Assembly: GCA_011634665.1 (NCBI GenBank)
Contig: WAEK01000043.1
Location: forward strand, 1 to 50,701
Direction of reading: 5' to 3'
Length of the DNA stretch: 50,701 bases
From: Mortierella sp. BCC40632
Lineage: Eukaryota; Mortierellomycota; Mortierellomycetes; Mortierellales; Mortierellaceae
Shown here: piece after piece, positions 12,340 through 23,800 of the stretch
Layout: each line of letters starts with the position of its first letter
Position numbering within the stretch: position 1 is the stretch's first letter
Position numbers and translations under genes: made by a program
The notes under the pieces: model-generated
Seen by the model: the letters and a program-made list of their open reading frames with translations, nothing else
What the model was told of the DNA's origin: nothing
The model's database searches: none

Positions 12340-12705
12340 TCAGTTGTATTCGAGGTCATCTGGGGATGAACGAAGAAGGATATTTTCCTGGGATTGAGCA
12401 ATTTTTGCATTCTTGGCACTTCCTCTCGCAAAACTCAAATCATATTTGTAATACGCGGCATACTCGGCATGCACCCACTCTTCTCCATATAGAAATTATT
12501 CCATGGAACCACCGAGCTCCATTTCTGTCCACACCTGCTGATGTAAAATGTACTCCCGCTTTGGAAGACCGATCTGTCCAGTGCCACAGTTCAGTTCGTG
12601 TTTGTTACATTTTTTTGAGATGTGGCAGTGCATAGGAATGCTCTCGATAATGCCGCAAAATTTCGAGAACTCAGAATCCACTGTCCAGTTCTCAGCATTC
12701 AACAT
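12340..12705 (-). pseudogene. Coding-like segment with an in-frame stop
   Basis: The minus frame from 12705 reads 69 coding-like residues with four cysteines and a histidine in spaced positions, meets TAA at about 12496-12498, then continues in the same frame with another ~50 coding-like residues to about 12340. It could be a decayed gene, or exons with a boundary I cannot place. No family is recognised. Confidence 0.3.
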
Positions 12706-12764
12706 TCAAAGACAATCTTTTGGAACCTTGCGACCATTCTTTTCAGTCTTCTACTATTGCGGCG

Positions 12765-13022
12765 ATGTCAGTATTCGTGCTGCGCCTTCTCTCCATTTTC
12801 AGTGCCTGCGTCAATGCCGCCACCATTGCCACTCTTACTGCGCCTTGTAGATTCACAACAGAGAAAAGGAGCTCTCCTCATTGGAACTCTTCAGCAACAA
12901 ACTGCCCAACAAAAGAACATAGGCCAATGACTGGGGCAGTCTTTCCACTGGTAAACGACCTTTGTCTACTATTACTTGCTTTGCAGTGCCGATTTTTGGG
13001 CAATGAGTCTCTGCGGATATAA
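12765..13022 (+). CDS. Possible small secreted protein with a 36-nt intron
   Basis: From the ATG at 12765 the first ~18 residues (MSVFVLRLLSIFSACVNA) form a convincing signal peptide. The mature part is short, at about 55-65 residues with three or four cysteines. GTAAACG at 12951 and TTTGCAG ending at 12986 could bound a 36-nt intron. Its length is a multiple of three, so the frame stays open to 13022 with or without splicing. No family is recognised, and the short length keeps confidence low. Confidence 0.35.
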   Translation: MSVFVLRLLSIFSACVNAATIATLTAPCRFTTEKRSSPHWNSSATNCPTKEHRPMTGAVFPLVNDLCLLLLALQCRFLGNESLRI

Positions 13023-14050
13023 TGTAAAAAGTGAAGATCATTGTAGGACCACTGACTTTAAAAAAGGGGGGGTAAAGAGAAGCCAGTGATTGAGAGAGTG
13101 ATGAGAGAAATAAGAAAGCAAGCGGGACTGAGGACGGATGATCCAATAAGGACAAAGTGAGTGAGAAGGAGAAGAAGTGAGTTCAGAGGAGGATAGAGAA
13201 GGAGTGGGCGAGAGGTAGAGCTGAGGGGAGAGAGAAGGAAAGGAAGAAAGAAAGAGAGACTAAAAAGAGTAGAGCGTGAAATATCAGGACAATGCGCGCT
13301 TCTACGCTTAGGCTGGCTGATGATGCCAGCCTGAAAGAAGTACTTGTTCGATAGCTCTCCTCCAAGAAAGACGTTTTGTATCACGAGCCCATCTAAGCAC
13401 GAGATTCCATCTCCCTTTTTGCAGGCATCTCTCTCTCTCTCACTTGCACACTCCTTTGCTTTGCTTTTGATTCCATGATCTGTCTTCTCTCCTCAGACAC
13501 TTGATTTGCACCTGCCGGTAGCGTGACAATTTTGGCGGTTGACTTCCTGTCATCTCTTGGCTATTATTCTCGCTCGCCAAAGCGATCTATTCATCTATTC
13601 TCTGTCTTTACTGGTTCTTCCACTAAAAGACTAACGATGGCTGCCTAGGTAGGCGTGGTGTGGGGTATGGAACGGCTGGGTGTGGTATGGGTGTGTGGAA
13701 GGTGGGTATGTGGCACCACGGAGAGGTGCGAAGGAAGTAACACTCAGTGAAAGAAAAAAAAAAAAAAAACGCCCCTTTTGCAACCCATCTGTCAACCCAT
13801 TTGCCATCCATCTTCCCATCACCGTCTCCTCTTTTCGGAATGAGTAGAGTCCCATCTTGTCGCCTGCTCGCTGATTGGCTTCTCTGAATCCTTCTCCCCC
13901 TCTAATTGACTTTAGTCTGTTTGTTCTTCCTTCTCTGTCATTCTGTGGATGCAGCATGCCGCTGATTTAGACACTGACAGAGACCGAATCAACTCGTCCG
14001 ACAAGTGGCATTGGAAAAGCATCCTTGGCGCATCGGGATTCCATTAGACC
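13023..14050. other. Low-complexity intergenic DNA
   Basis: Purine-rich (GA) stretches at 13190-13270, a CT run near 13428, and an A-run at 13753. The open frames on the minus strand are leucine/serine/proline-rich products of this bias and are not annotated. Confidence 0.5.
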
Positions 14051-16556
14051 ATGGGACGCTCAAATCAAAATGCACATCTAGGACACGAGAAACAGGCACA
14101 ACCTGGTAATGAAGCCTATAGTTCTGCGAACAGTGCTATGCATAGATCTAGCATCCAGGTCCAGCCTCAGCCAGCTCTGGGGCTCTATGGCAACGACATT
14201 GACATGAGAACTGCGATGAGGCAGTCGAACTAAAGAGTGGTTTTGATGGAGGAGGAAGAAGTGGACCTTTTATCTGAAGACATGGTCGGATACGTAGGAG
14301 GTACTATTTCGCTCACTTTTTGCGTGCAGAGTGTCCAAGGGGAGCGGAAGCTATTGTTCTTGGAGTATCTCATAGAGTCAAGTGAAGTCTCTGGAGTCAA
14401 AGAAGGTAGTCACCGAGAGAAATGTAAGGATATGCTTAGGACATGCCATATCTATCGTTGAAGTATGGCATGGAAGATTATCACAAATTGCTGCCTTGAC
14501 TTTTTCTTTTACTCTCTCCTCTTTTTTTGCTTTTGCACGACTTATAGTGCCAGACGTCTCTTGAACTGCCTCGCCCTAGGAGAACGCACTATTATAGATT
14601 GTGTGGGGAGGGAAAGCGACAAAGGCGCCAAGGTCAGGGGCAGAATCTGTTACATAGTGTTCTCCTTCAAACCAGAATACAGACAGACTTTTGATTCAAG
14701 CAGCCTCTCACTTTCAAACTCCACTTTAACAGATCCTCTTGATCCAAGTCACTCAAGGTATTCTATGGGGAACATTGTTGCATGGACAAAGCATGGCCAA
14801 AAGACTTCTTAGCCAGGTTGGCATGATGCTTCACTTAGTACAATTCATGGACATCAGGACTGTCAATCTACTCTATTCTCAAACTGAGTATTAGCTGATA
14901 TTCATCTCCGTCTACCAGCAACAAGCTGACTCAACAGAGACCAGAGTCAAACTGCGTGGCACCTTCTCATTTGATACCAGCTTAAGCAAGCCTACATGGA
15001 AAGAACATCGCGCTTGGAGCTTCTATTGAGGACCAAAACAGCCTTTCCGACTTCTTGGCTAAACTACAGATGGAACAACTGCCGCAAAATAGCCTTCTGA
15101 GCATCAACCTAATGCATGTGTTGCTCACTACCTTTTTATTGTGAAGATTAAAGACCAACATCATCGAGTTTGTTCCGCGGCTCTTCGTCTCATCTCTCGG
15201 CTTGCACCACAATCCCCGCCTCAAGGTCTCCAGGGAGTTCCGAACAGGACAATCGCAAGAGCTACTCCCAGCATAGCATTTAGGTTGATCTTGAGCGAAA
15301 TAGTTAGTGATCAGGATATACATGTTTGAAGGGCAGGATCCAGATCAAGAATGTTGGATAAATGGTATTCTGGCGAACCATGTGGTCCATGGCAAATGAT
15401 GATTGGAATGGTTGCTGTGACACCTACCAGTGGTGGTCTTCAAAAGATATAAAAGCATTCCTAGAGCTTCACAGGTATGGCTTCAATCTTGAGATCGCCA
15501 TGAATGATGCTATCTTCCTGTTCCTTGTCGACGACTATCAGGGAGTCCGCCTAGCTTGTCTGCATTTTAGATGTAAGTGTGTCAAGTCTATGTGGTCAAC
15601 GGTGATGATGTGTTGTCGGTAATAGTTCTAATCTCGAGCTACTTTTGCATGCTCTAGTATCCTGAGCTCACTAAGTCCCTGTCAGTTTGCGCAAAGCCCG
15701 ACCGAGACTTGAGTGCATGCATATCGACTGGATGATGATACCTTTATCAAGGTTTGAAATTCGGTGGATTACAGTTCCATAGTCGTCTGTTCAAAAGTAC
15801 GCTGTCACGTCTTTGATTGCATCTGCCTTGAAGCTCATTCCTATTCCATATATTTACTGACGCTGAGCTTGGTCGAACCGCAAATTTTTAGGCATGCTCT
15901 TTTTGGATCGCTTCAGATCTGTGGGCTACAGCGTAGAGGGCTAGCACAGGGGGAAAGAGCTCGCGCTGCTTGGCAGACAGGTGTGTGAAACCAATTTGGA
16001 AAGGTGATTGCCAGCATAGAAGAGGGAAACATACTGATCATGGCGCGTATCACCGTTCTATAGGGAGAGAACACGGTAAGAGAAAAGACTCGCAAATGAA
16101 CAATATCTAGATACAGGATCGCACTCCCGGGGCGAGTGGACGAGTGGACCTGCTCCAGATGGTGAGTATTCACTAACGGATCGGGGAAAATAAAAAAGGA
16201 AGAAAACAAAACTGCTCTTTATTGAATGGTGTCGAGGGACACTATTTTTACCCCCTCCTGGCCCAGGGGCCAGAAGATCGCCCAGTTGCATTTACTACAC
16301 CACAGGGCTTGTCGCAGATGTTCAGCAAGCAAATTATGGCCCGTCTTAAAGTATACCAGGCACTCATGAGCCTTACAGTAGGCCCAACTTGGAAGCAGGT
16401 AACAAGTCAATTTATCTCCTTTGCGAAGGCGGAGGTGTCCAAAGTGCTCTAAGATAAGTGTGGACATGATATCTAATAAACTTTTGAATATTGTCAAACT
16501 ATTTCAATACTAGGGAGCAAACCTGATTGCGACTCCACTCAAGGAATGCGATCGAG
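14051..16556 (+). other. Upstream exons of an unrecognised host gene, structure unresolved
   Basis: Several plus-strand segments look coding but do not join into one model: 14051-14233 (Gln/Asn-rich, ends in a stop), 14237-14461 (acidic start), 15015-15120, 15362-15570 (a segment containing KAFLELHRYG, followed by a good donor GTAAGT at about 15572) and 16222-16400 (donor GTAACA after WKQ). Frame changes between them may be introns or sequence errors. They share the strand of the exon pair at 16557-17101, so I infer one multi-exon gene or two adjacent ones. No domain is recognised. Confidence 0.35.
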
Positions 16557-16749
16557 ATGTGGCAGTGCCATAAATCTGATTCTCGGATTCCGGTGGCTAT
16601 GGAGCCTTTGTCTATGGACATGGATGAATACCAGGATCTCCGAAATGTCACACAAAGTAAGGAGTGCTCTCTTTCGTTGGACGTCTAACAATCGAATGAC
16701 TAACTAGCACCGCCAATTTACTCATGGTTCTAAAAAATGGATGCTTGCC

Positions 16750-16790
<41 letters not shown>

Positions 16791-17101
16791 CCTACTTTCG
16801 CAGTGCAATGAGTTAGACAGTTAGACTCAACCCACGAAGTGTGCCTTTTTATTCCCAAGATTTCCTTGATCGTTGTCTGTATGAGGATCAGACTCTTGTG
16901 CGCATTTATCTAGCGCTTCTATTTGTTCACCATGCTTTTAGCACTTGAAGTCTAACCAATGATTGTCTCTCTATCCTAGACATGTCTGTGGACGCAATCG
17001 ACTATGTCAGCTTGGATGATTTGGTTAGCATGAACAGGATTGGCCGCAAAGCCTTCCCGACTTTGATGCAAAACAGCTACGGGCTGCCTCTGGAGTATTG
17101 A
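16557..17101 (+). CDS. 3' exons of the unrecognised host gene
   Basis: An exon ending at 16656 is followed by a donor (GTAAGG) and by an acceptor (CCTAG) ending at 16979. Joining 16656 to 16980 keeps the frame open across the junction, to a TGA at 17099-17101. The encoded tail is about 75 residues and acidic, with an EPLSMDMDEYQDLR segment and a VSLDDLVSMNR segment. The 323-nt intron contains a C/T run of some 40 bases. The ATG at 16557 is only a convenient left limit; the exon may start earlier. Element A lies 49 bases after the stop. Minus-strand coding-like fragments at 47.6-49.3 kb may be what originally followed (see the inversion finding). Confidence 0.4.
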
Positions 17102-17150
17102 AGAGCGCGGATTGAAGTGACGGCGAATCAACTCACATTATGTAAAGGTA

Positions 17151-17220
17151 TGCAACAGTAAGGGGTCAGAAGAGCTGCTGTTTATTAGAGGGGGAGGGAG
17201 GGTCTATTTATACTGGTACA
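17151..17220 (-). repeat. 3' LTR of element A (70 bp)
   Basis: On the minus strand it begins TGTACCAG and ends ACTGTTGCA, the usual TG...CA form, and holds TATAAATA and AATAAA. It is identical to 28126-28195 and 49318-49387. The purine tract AAAAGGGAAAGG (17221-17232 on the minus strand) directly precedes it as the polypurine tract. Confidence 0.92.
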
Positions 17221-19728
17221 CCTTTCCCTTTTAAAAATCCAACCCATTATCTTTTTTTTAAATTTTTCTACTAGATCGGGGCAATGCTCTAGGTTCTTGA
17301 CTGGTTCCCAGGTATCGTCTTCTCTAGTGTATCCCTTCCAGCGAACTAGGAATTGGTGTTGCCTCCTGTGCCTTCGGTACTCCAACACTTCTTCTACCTC
17401 GTACTCCTCTTCGCCGTCGACTATCTCGGGGTCAGGTCGTGGAGGAGTCCTAGCTCCAAGGTCCTCTGGTGAAGGGTGGTAGTGTGTCTGAACCTGTCCA
17501 CATGGAAGACATCGTGGATTTTCATGGCAGGAGGCAGTTCAACCTTGAAAGTAACAGGTGAGTGCTTTTCCAGGAGGGGAATGGTCCAATAAAGCGCTGT
17601 TGCAGCTTTTTTCGATGATCTTGTGCTGTATGCTGGGATGGTGATGTTCTCTGCGTTCAGCATGATCATATCACCAACTTTGTAGTCATGGTCCACACGC
17701 TTTGTATTTGCATTCCACTCCTGGTTCTCTTGTGCCAAACGGATATTTTCCTGGGCTATTTGGAGGCTGGAGGACTGAGCGTTGACAAAGTCATCCACAC
17801 TTGGTACACTGGTTTCCGTAGGTTGGAGAAGAGATGAGGGGAGTCTAGGGTGGTAGCCCATGGTCAAGAAGAAGGGCGAGTATCCAGTGGTAGGGTTGAC
17901 CGAGTTGTTGTATGCAAATTCGGCAGCAGACAAAAAGAGGTCCCAGTTGGTCTGCTTTTGATCGACAAATGCTCGTAGTATTGATGAGAGTGTCCTAATT
18001 GCTCGCTCCGACTGTCCATCTGTCTGGGGGTGGAAAGCTGTCGACATAGCCAACTTAACATTCATGAGCTTGTGCAGTTCCTGCCAGAAGTGACTGCAGA
18101 ACTTGGTGTCGCGGTCTGAGACAATGGTCGTAGGCATCCCGTGTAGTCTGAATATATTGTCGAAAAATATCCTTGCAGTGTCGGCTGCTGTATCCGTAGT
18201 CTTACAAGGGGCAAAGTGGACTTGCTTCGACAATTTATCAACAAATACTGCGATTGCGTCATATCCTCGAGGAGTCTTGGGTAGATTAACTGCAAAGTCC
18301 ATTGTCACGGTTTCCCATCGTTGTCCGGGTACTGTCAAGGGTTGGAGTAGTCCTACTGGTCGATGGTTGCTAGGCTTATTGCGCTGACAGCTCTCACACG
18401 ATTGCACATAAAGCCTGGTGTCCCTCGCGATCTTGGGCCAGAAGGCAATCCTTCTTATCTTGTCATATGTCTTGTCGAATCCCAAGTGTCCTGCTATGGC
18501 AGAGTCGTGGGCATCATGCAATAGATCGAGACGAATGTCAGCTTTGCGAGGAATACATAGCAAGGTGTCACCCCGGCGTAAAACATAAAGCAAATCCTTC
18601 TTCAGATGGTAGCGTGGGGGTGGACTTCCCTGGAGGCAGCTTTCATAGATCGACTTCAGACAAGGATCGGTCATATAGCCTTCTATCAGGCGCTGCCTAA
18701 TACCTGGGTCAAGCGAGACCTCCACTGAATTAATTGTACAGGGCGGGCCATTTTTTAGATCGGGGCGTCGTGATAGAGCATCAGGAACAATGTTGTCGGC
18801 TCCACGCTTATAGCGGAATTGGAAATCATACTCTTGTAATAGCTCCATCCATCGGGCCTGTCTTTTGGTGAGTTTGGGCTGGGTTGGAAAGTGGCGGAGA
18901 GTGGCGTGATCGGTGTTGACAGTGAACTTCTTTCCATCCAAATAATAGCGCCAAGTTCTAAGTGCATGGACAACGGCCAATAGCTCCTGTTCATGTGTTG
19001 GATAATTGCGTTCGGCAGAGTTCATTTTCTTTGAGGTGAAGGCAACTGGTCTCCATTGTCCTGAATCGTCCTTTTGGAGTAATACGGCTGCCACGGCGAA
19101 TCCAGAAGCGTCAGTTTCCACAATGGTTGCGCGATCAGGGTCGTAAATAATGAGAACTGGTGCTTTAGTCATGACGTCTTTGAGCGAGAGGAAAGCCTTG
19201 TTCTCCTCATCTCCCCACTTGAACGGTTTTCCTTCTCCGAGTAGTGCTGTTAGTGGTAGAGCAATGTCAGCAAACCCTTTGATGTATTGCTGATAAAACT
19301 GAGCAAGACCAATGAACTGTTGTACGTCTTTCTGCTTCTCAGGGGTAGGCCATTCCTGGATAGCCTTGATCAAACCACCGTTGGGCTTGATACCGTCCTT
19401 GGAGATGATATGGCCGAGGAACTCGGTCTCTTCTTGAAGGAATGAACATTTGCTGAGCTTTGCATAAAGTCTATTCTTGCGGAGTAATTCAAGGACTTTT
19501 CGGATGTGTTCTAGGTGGTCTTCTTTTGTCTTGGAGAATATTAGAATGTCGTCAAGATAAATAACAATGCATTTGTCGAGAAGTGGGTCCATAGCCTTTC
19601 GCATCATTGCCGAGAAAGCAGCAGGGGCGTTGGTCAATCCAAAAGGAATAACATTAAATTCAAAGTGGCCATATCTGCATCGGAAAGCCGTCTTGTGCGT
19701 ATGAGGGCCATAGATGCGCTGTTGGTGA
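17185..19728 (-). pseudogene. Element A Pol, 3' half: RT, RNase H, integrase, chromodomain
   Basis: Continues the reverse transcriptase interrupted at its SGYHQQR motif. It shows the catalytic YLDD (IYLDDILIFS), RNase H (ETDASGFA; THEQELLAVVHALRTWRYYL), a zinc-binding H2C2 region ending CESCQRNK, an integrase core (VFVDKLSKQ, VSDRDTKF and the DGQSERA glutamate) and a C-terminal chromodomain-like piece (HQFLVRWKGY...DDTWEP). One frame runs from the B junction to about 17421. The chromodomain lies in another frame, so at least one indel separates them. The protein would copy and integrate the element, with the chromodomain biasing the target site. The coding content is nearly intact and the break may be a sequence error. 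Confidence 0.9.
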
Positions 19729-19733
19729 TAGCC

Positions 19734-19805
19734 TGCAGCAGTATATAAATACCTCTCACCACCCTCTAATAAACGACAGCTCTTTCTACGACTCTTGCTG
19801 TTGCA
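19734..19805 (+). repeat. 5' LTR of element B (72 bp)
   Basis: Starts TGCAGCAGTATATAAATACC and ends GCTGTTGCA. It contains a TATA box (TATATAAATA) and, about 20 bases later, AATAAA. It is related to but distinct from the 70-bp LTRs of A and E, sharing the CCCTCTAATAAAC core. Confidence 0.94.
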
Positions 19806-19817
19806 TGGCAGCAAAGG
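19806..19817 (+). other. Primer-binding site of element B
   Basis: TGGCAGCAAAGG starts immediately after the LTR. The leading TGG pairs with the CCA end of a tRNA. The same 12 bases follow the LTRs of A (28114-28125, minus) and E (49388-49399). I cannot assign the tRNA. Confidence 0.75.
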
Positions 19818-19918
19818 AATTTTCAATCCCCCGACCTTGATTACGCTCATCCCTGTTAACAATTTTTGGCCCTGTTTTTTCCCTGCCCCTTGCCCCCCCC
19901 CCCTCCCCGACGATCACC

Positions 19919-20881
19919 ATGAATGACCCTGCACCGACCCAAACCCCTTCTACCGCTGGCGCCCCTGCCGGTGGCCTTTCTGCCGCCGACACTCTAGCGG
20001 CACAGGCGGCACGACAAGACCTAGCCCGCACCCTAGCTACCGTCCTGAAGCCCCAAAAGCCAGAACCCTACAAGGGTACCATCGATGCTGAAGGCTGCCT
20101 CAATTTCCTCGACAGCTATGAGGAATACTACACCATTGTCCAACTGGACCCTTCTCATTGGGTACCTTACATCGTCCTGGCCCTCACTGAGGACGCCCGC
20201 TCTTGGTGGAGAACATCCGGCCTCACCCTATCCACGGACTGGGTCGACTTCCGTACGGCGTTCGTGTCCCGGTTCACCCCGCCTGACGCCGTTCACGCAG
20301 CCCGAAGGAAGATCTCAACTATCCGCCAAGGGAAGATGTCTGTCGCAGCCTACAGCAACGAGTTCCGACGCTATAAACGTCTGATCCCCAAACTCGACGA
20401 GGAGGAGACGGCCCTCTTCTCCTTTCTAAATGGACTGGACCCTACCACAAGCACACAGGTACGACTCCGGCAGCCCTCCAACCTCGACGAAGCAATCTTC
20501 CAGGCCACCATCATCCATTCCATCCTTTACCCGGATGGGGTTTCCACTGCTGGTAATCCCCTACGCCCTTCAACGGGGAATATGACAGCAATCGAAGCCA
20601 AGGACCCAATGGCCATGGAGGTTGACAACCTCCGCGTCGAACTCAATGCTCTCCGTCGCCGTGTCCAAACTTACGAGAACAGGTCGAGCCAGTTGCCCAA
20701 GCTCACCAACGAGGAGCGCCGCAAGCTGATGGAACGAGGAGCTTGCTTCAAGTGCCGTCGTGATGGTCACAAGGCAAACGAATGTCGAAGCCGGAATGGA
20801 GGACGACAATTGAACAATGTCACGATCAGCGAGGACCTCCCTTCTTCCGAGTCGGGAAAAGTCCCCAGCAATCAGGAGTAG
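19919..20881 (+). CDS. Element B Gag
   Basis: An intact frame of 320 residues. After a proline/alanine-rich N-terminus comes a capsid-like helical region (EPYKGTIDAEGCLNFLDSYE, then SRFTPPDAVHAARRKI) typical of fungal Ty3/gypsy Gag. The end carries a CCHC zinc knuckle (CFKCRRDGHKANEC) for RNA binding. The protein should assemble the particle in the cytoplasm. It ends with a TAG at 20879-20881, which sits inside the predicted frameshift hairpin. Pol follows in the -1 frame. Confidence 0.92.
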   Translation: MNDPAPTQTPSTAGAPAGGLSAADTLAAQAARQDLARTLATVLKPQKPEPYKGTIDAEGCLNFLDSYEEYYTIVQLDPSHWVPYIVLALTEDARSWWRTSGLTLSTDWVDFRTAFVSRFTPPDAVHAARRKISTIRQGKMSVAAYSNEFRRYKRLIPKLDEEETALFSFLNGLDPTTSTQVRLRQPSNLDEAIFQATIIHSILYPDGVSTAGNPLRPSTGNMTAIEAKDPMAMEVDNLRVELNALRRRVQTYENRSSQLPKLTNEERRKLMERGACFKCRRDGHKANECRSRNGGRQLNNVTISEDLPSSESGKVPSNQE

Positions 20882-20899
20882 TCCAGGTCCTGATTGCTG
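20854..20899 (+). promoter_or_regulatory. Candidate -1 ribosomal frameshift signal, gag-pol of B
   Basis: GGGAAAA at 20854-20860 is in the gag frame as G GGA AAA, the X XXY YYZ form. After a 5-nt spacer comes a perfect 12-bp stem: CAGCAATCAGGA (20866-20877) pairs with TCCTGATTGCTG (20888-20899) across a 10-nt loop. Shifting by -1 at the heptamer enters the pol frame. Elements A and E have the same arrangement with a changed but still pairing stem. Confidence 0.82.
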
Positions 20900-23800
20900 A
20901 AGCCCCCCCTCTTGCCCCTCTGGACAAGGGGAGTGAGCCAAGTCTAGAGTTAAGTAGAACCTTAAATGAAATTAAAGTTTCCCTCGATCAGACCGCGCCC
21001 ACTCCTCATGTGAAAAAAATCTCATGCTGGCATTTTACACGAAGAATCTGACTGCCCTCCCCCGACCCTACCCCTCCTCCCCCTCGACACCCCCTCTCCT
21101 TGCCTAGATCGCACGAACTAGTGGCCCTGGACCCACTAGAACCTCTCGCGTCCCTAGAGCCTGCGCTGGCCAAGCGCGCTGTCCGCCTACAATCTGCTGC
21201 CTCTGATGAGTCGGGAAACACCCTCCTCACTCTCCTCGGCAAGGTTAATGGCATTACCGCACGCATTCTCATCGATGGAGGAGCCGAAGGGAATGTGTTG
21301 AGCAACTCCTTCCAAAAACTCCATTCTCTTCCCCTCCAGTCATGCGCCCCAATCCCGATCATTCTCCCTAACGGTTCTGTCTCAATCACCGAACACAAGG
21401 CAACGGTTACCCTGTCGCATAAAAAACACTCTAGCCTCGTCGACTCGATTCTATACCCACTGCAACATTATGACCTTATCTTGGGTAAACCATGGCTGGC
21501 TCTCATCAACCCAACCATTAACTGGCGAACTAATGAGGTTAAGTTTGTATACAACGGCCAATTTACACGCTGGATTTGCAACCATAACCTGGAACCCCCT
21601 AAGGAAAAGAGCCCTGTAACCAAACCACCGCAGAGTAACCGTGTTAATGCCATCAAGTTTTGCGCCCTCTCATCCCTTCCCGGGAGCGAGACCTTCGCCG
21701 TCCACCTCCGACCTGTTGTTGAGCCAAGCAGGCTGCAAGACATTGATCCCGAAATTGCGTCTATCATCCAGAATGAATTTCCTGATGTCTTTCCCGAGAC
21801 ACTACCTTCGGGACTTCCACCCGATCGGGGTGACGCCATGGAAATCGAAACCGATCCGATGGCAAATCCCCCTGTGCGCCCAGTCATTCGACTCTCTATC
21901 GCCGAACTTGATGAACTACGCAAACAGTTAGATGAGCTCCTCGAAAAAGGCTTCATCAAACCAAGCACTTCTCCATATGGAGCGCCTGTTCTGTTCGTCA
22001 AGAAAAAAGACGGCACACTGCGTATGTGCGTGGATTACCGAGGGTTAAACGATATCACAAAGAAGAACAGACATCCTCTACCAAGGATTGACGAGCTCAT
22101 TGATCGTCTCCAAGGAGCCAAATACTTCACCAAACTTGACCTCCTCTCCGGTTACCATCAACAACGCATCTTTGAGCCTCACACACACAAGACCGCGTTC
22201 CGCTGTAGATATGGTCACTTCGAATGGAACGTTGTACCATTTGGCCTAACCAATGCCCCTGCCTCGTTCTCAGCAATGATGCGCAAGGCTCTCTATCCTG
22301 TTCTCGACAAGACGACCATCTCGTACCTGGATGACGTGTTGATCTATTCTGAGACAAGAGATGACCAATTACAACATTTCCGAGAGGTCTTAACCTTGTG
22401 CCGTGAAAATAAATTGTATGTCAAGTTGAGCAAGTGTTCTTTCATGAAACAAGAGACAGAGTTTCTCGGTCATGTTGTCACAAAGGATGGAGTACAGATC
22501 AGCGCCGCGCACATCAAGTCTATCCAAGAATGGCCTCGCCCCACCAAGCGGAAGGATGTCCAGCAGTTTATCGGCCTTGCACAGTTCTGCCAACAAGCTG
22601 TCGATAAATTTGCCGACGTGGCCCGCCCCCTCACAGACCTCCTAGGACAGGACAAGCCTTTCCGCTGGGGAAGGAACGAGGAACACTCCTTTAAGAAAAT
22701 CAAAACGCTAATTGCCATTGCTCCCTCACGCCGGATCTTCGACCCCACACTAAAAACAATCGTCGGCGTTGATGCCTCAAGTTACGCTGTAGGAGGTTAC
22801 CTTGCCCAGACTGATGAAAAAGGAGTAACACGCCCAGTCGCTTTCACCTCGAGGAAAATGAATAGCGCAGAACGCAACTACGCTACGCACGAACAGGAGC
22901 TCCTCGCCATCGTCCACGCCCTTAGAACTTGGAGGTACTACTTGGACGGGACCAAGTTCACTGTCTACACGGACCATGAAACGCTTCGGAATTTCCCAAC
23001 TCAACCAAAGCTCACTAGACGACAGGCCAGATGGATGCAACTATTACAAGAATATGATTTCGATCTAAAATACAAACCTGGAAAAGAAAATGTTGTTGCA
23101 GACGCCCTCTCTCGCCGACCAGACTACCAAAAAGACGAGCCAGTGGCAGTGAACAATCTCGAAATATCGCTTGAACCAGGTTTGAGGCAGCGCCTGATAG
23201 ATGGGTATGCAGAAGACCCCCCCGTCTGTCCCCAATCTATGCAAGCTGCCTGCCCAGGGAAGTTGCCCAAAAAGATATTCACTGTTTAAGGAGCTACTTT
23301 GTGTTGAGCATAAAGGTGCACATCTGATTTGTATCCCCTCTAAGGCTGACATCCGTCTTGACCTTCTGCATGATGCTCATGACTCTGCAATAGCCGGTCA
23401 CCTCGGTTTTGACAAGACCTATGATGCCTCCGTCGATCGTTCTACTGGCCAAGGATTGCAAAGGATACCAGACGGTATATCGAGTCATGCGAGAGTTGCC
23501 AGCGCACCAAACCCAGTCGACAGCGCCCGGCTGGGTTATTACAAACACACGAGACCCCGGGGCAACGATGGGAGACAGTGACTATGGATTTTGCTGTTCA
23601 ACTACCAAAGACAGAGCGAGGATTCGATGCCATTGCCGTGTTTGTGGACAAGCTCTCCAAACAAGTCCATTTTGCACCCTCAAAAACAACAGATACGGCC
23701 GCCGACACCGCACGTATATTTTTTGAGAATGTCTTCCGACTCCATGGCATGCCTCAAAAAATTATATCTGATCGAGACAGCAAATTTACCAGCAAGTTTT

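Noticed and set aside
13058..13957. Leucine/serine/proline-rich minus frames as membrane proteins
   Set aside because: Hydrophobicity arises from CT/GA low-complexity DNA, and no defined helices or start context support a gene.
21468..22016. Minus-strand frame of 182 residues inside element B
   Set aside because: It lies opposite protease and RT coding sequence with clear motifs on the plus strand.
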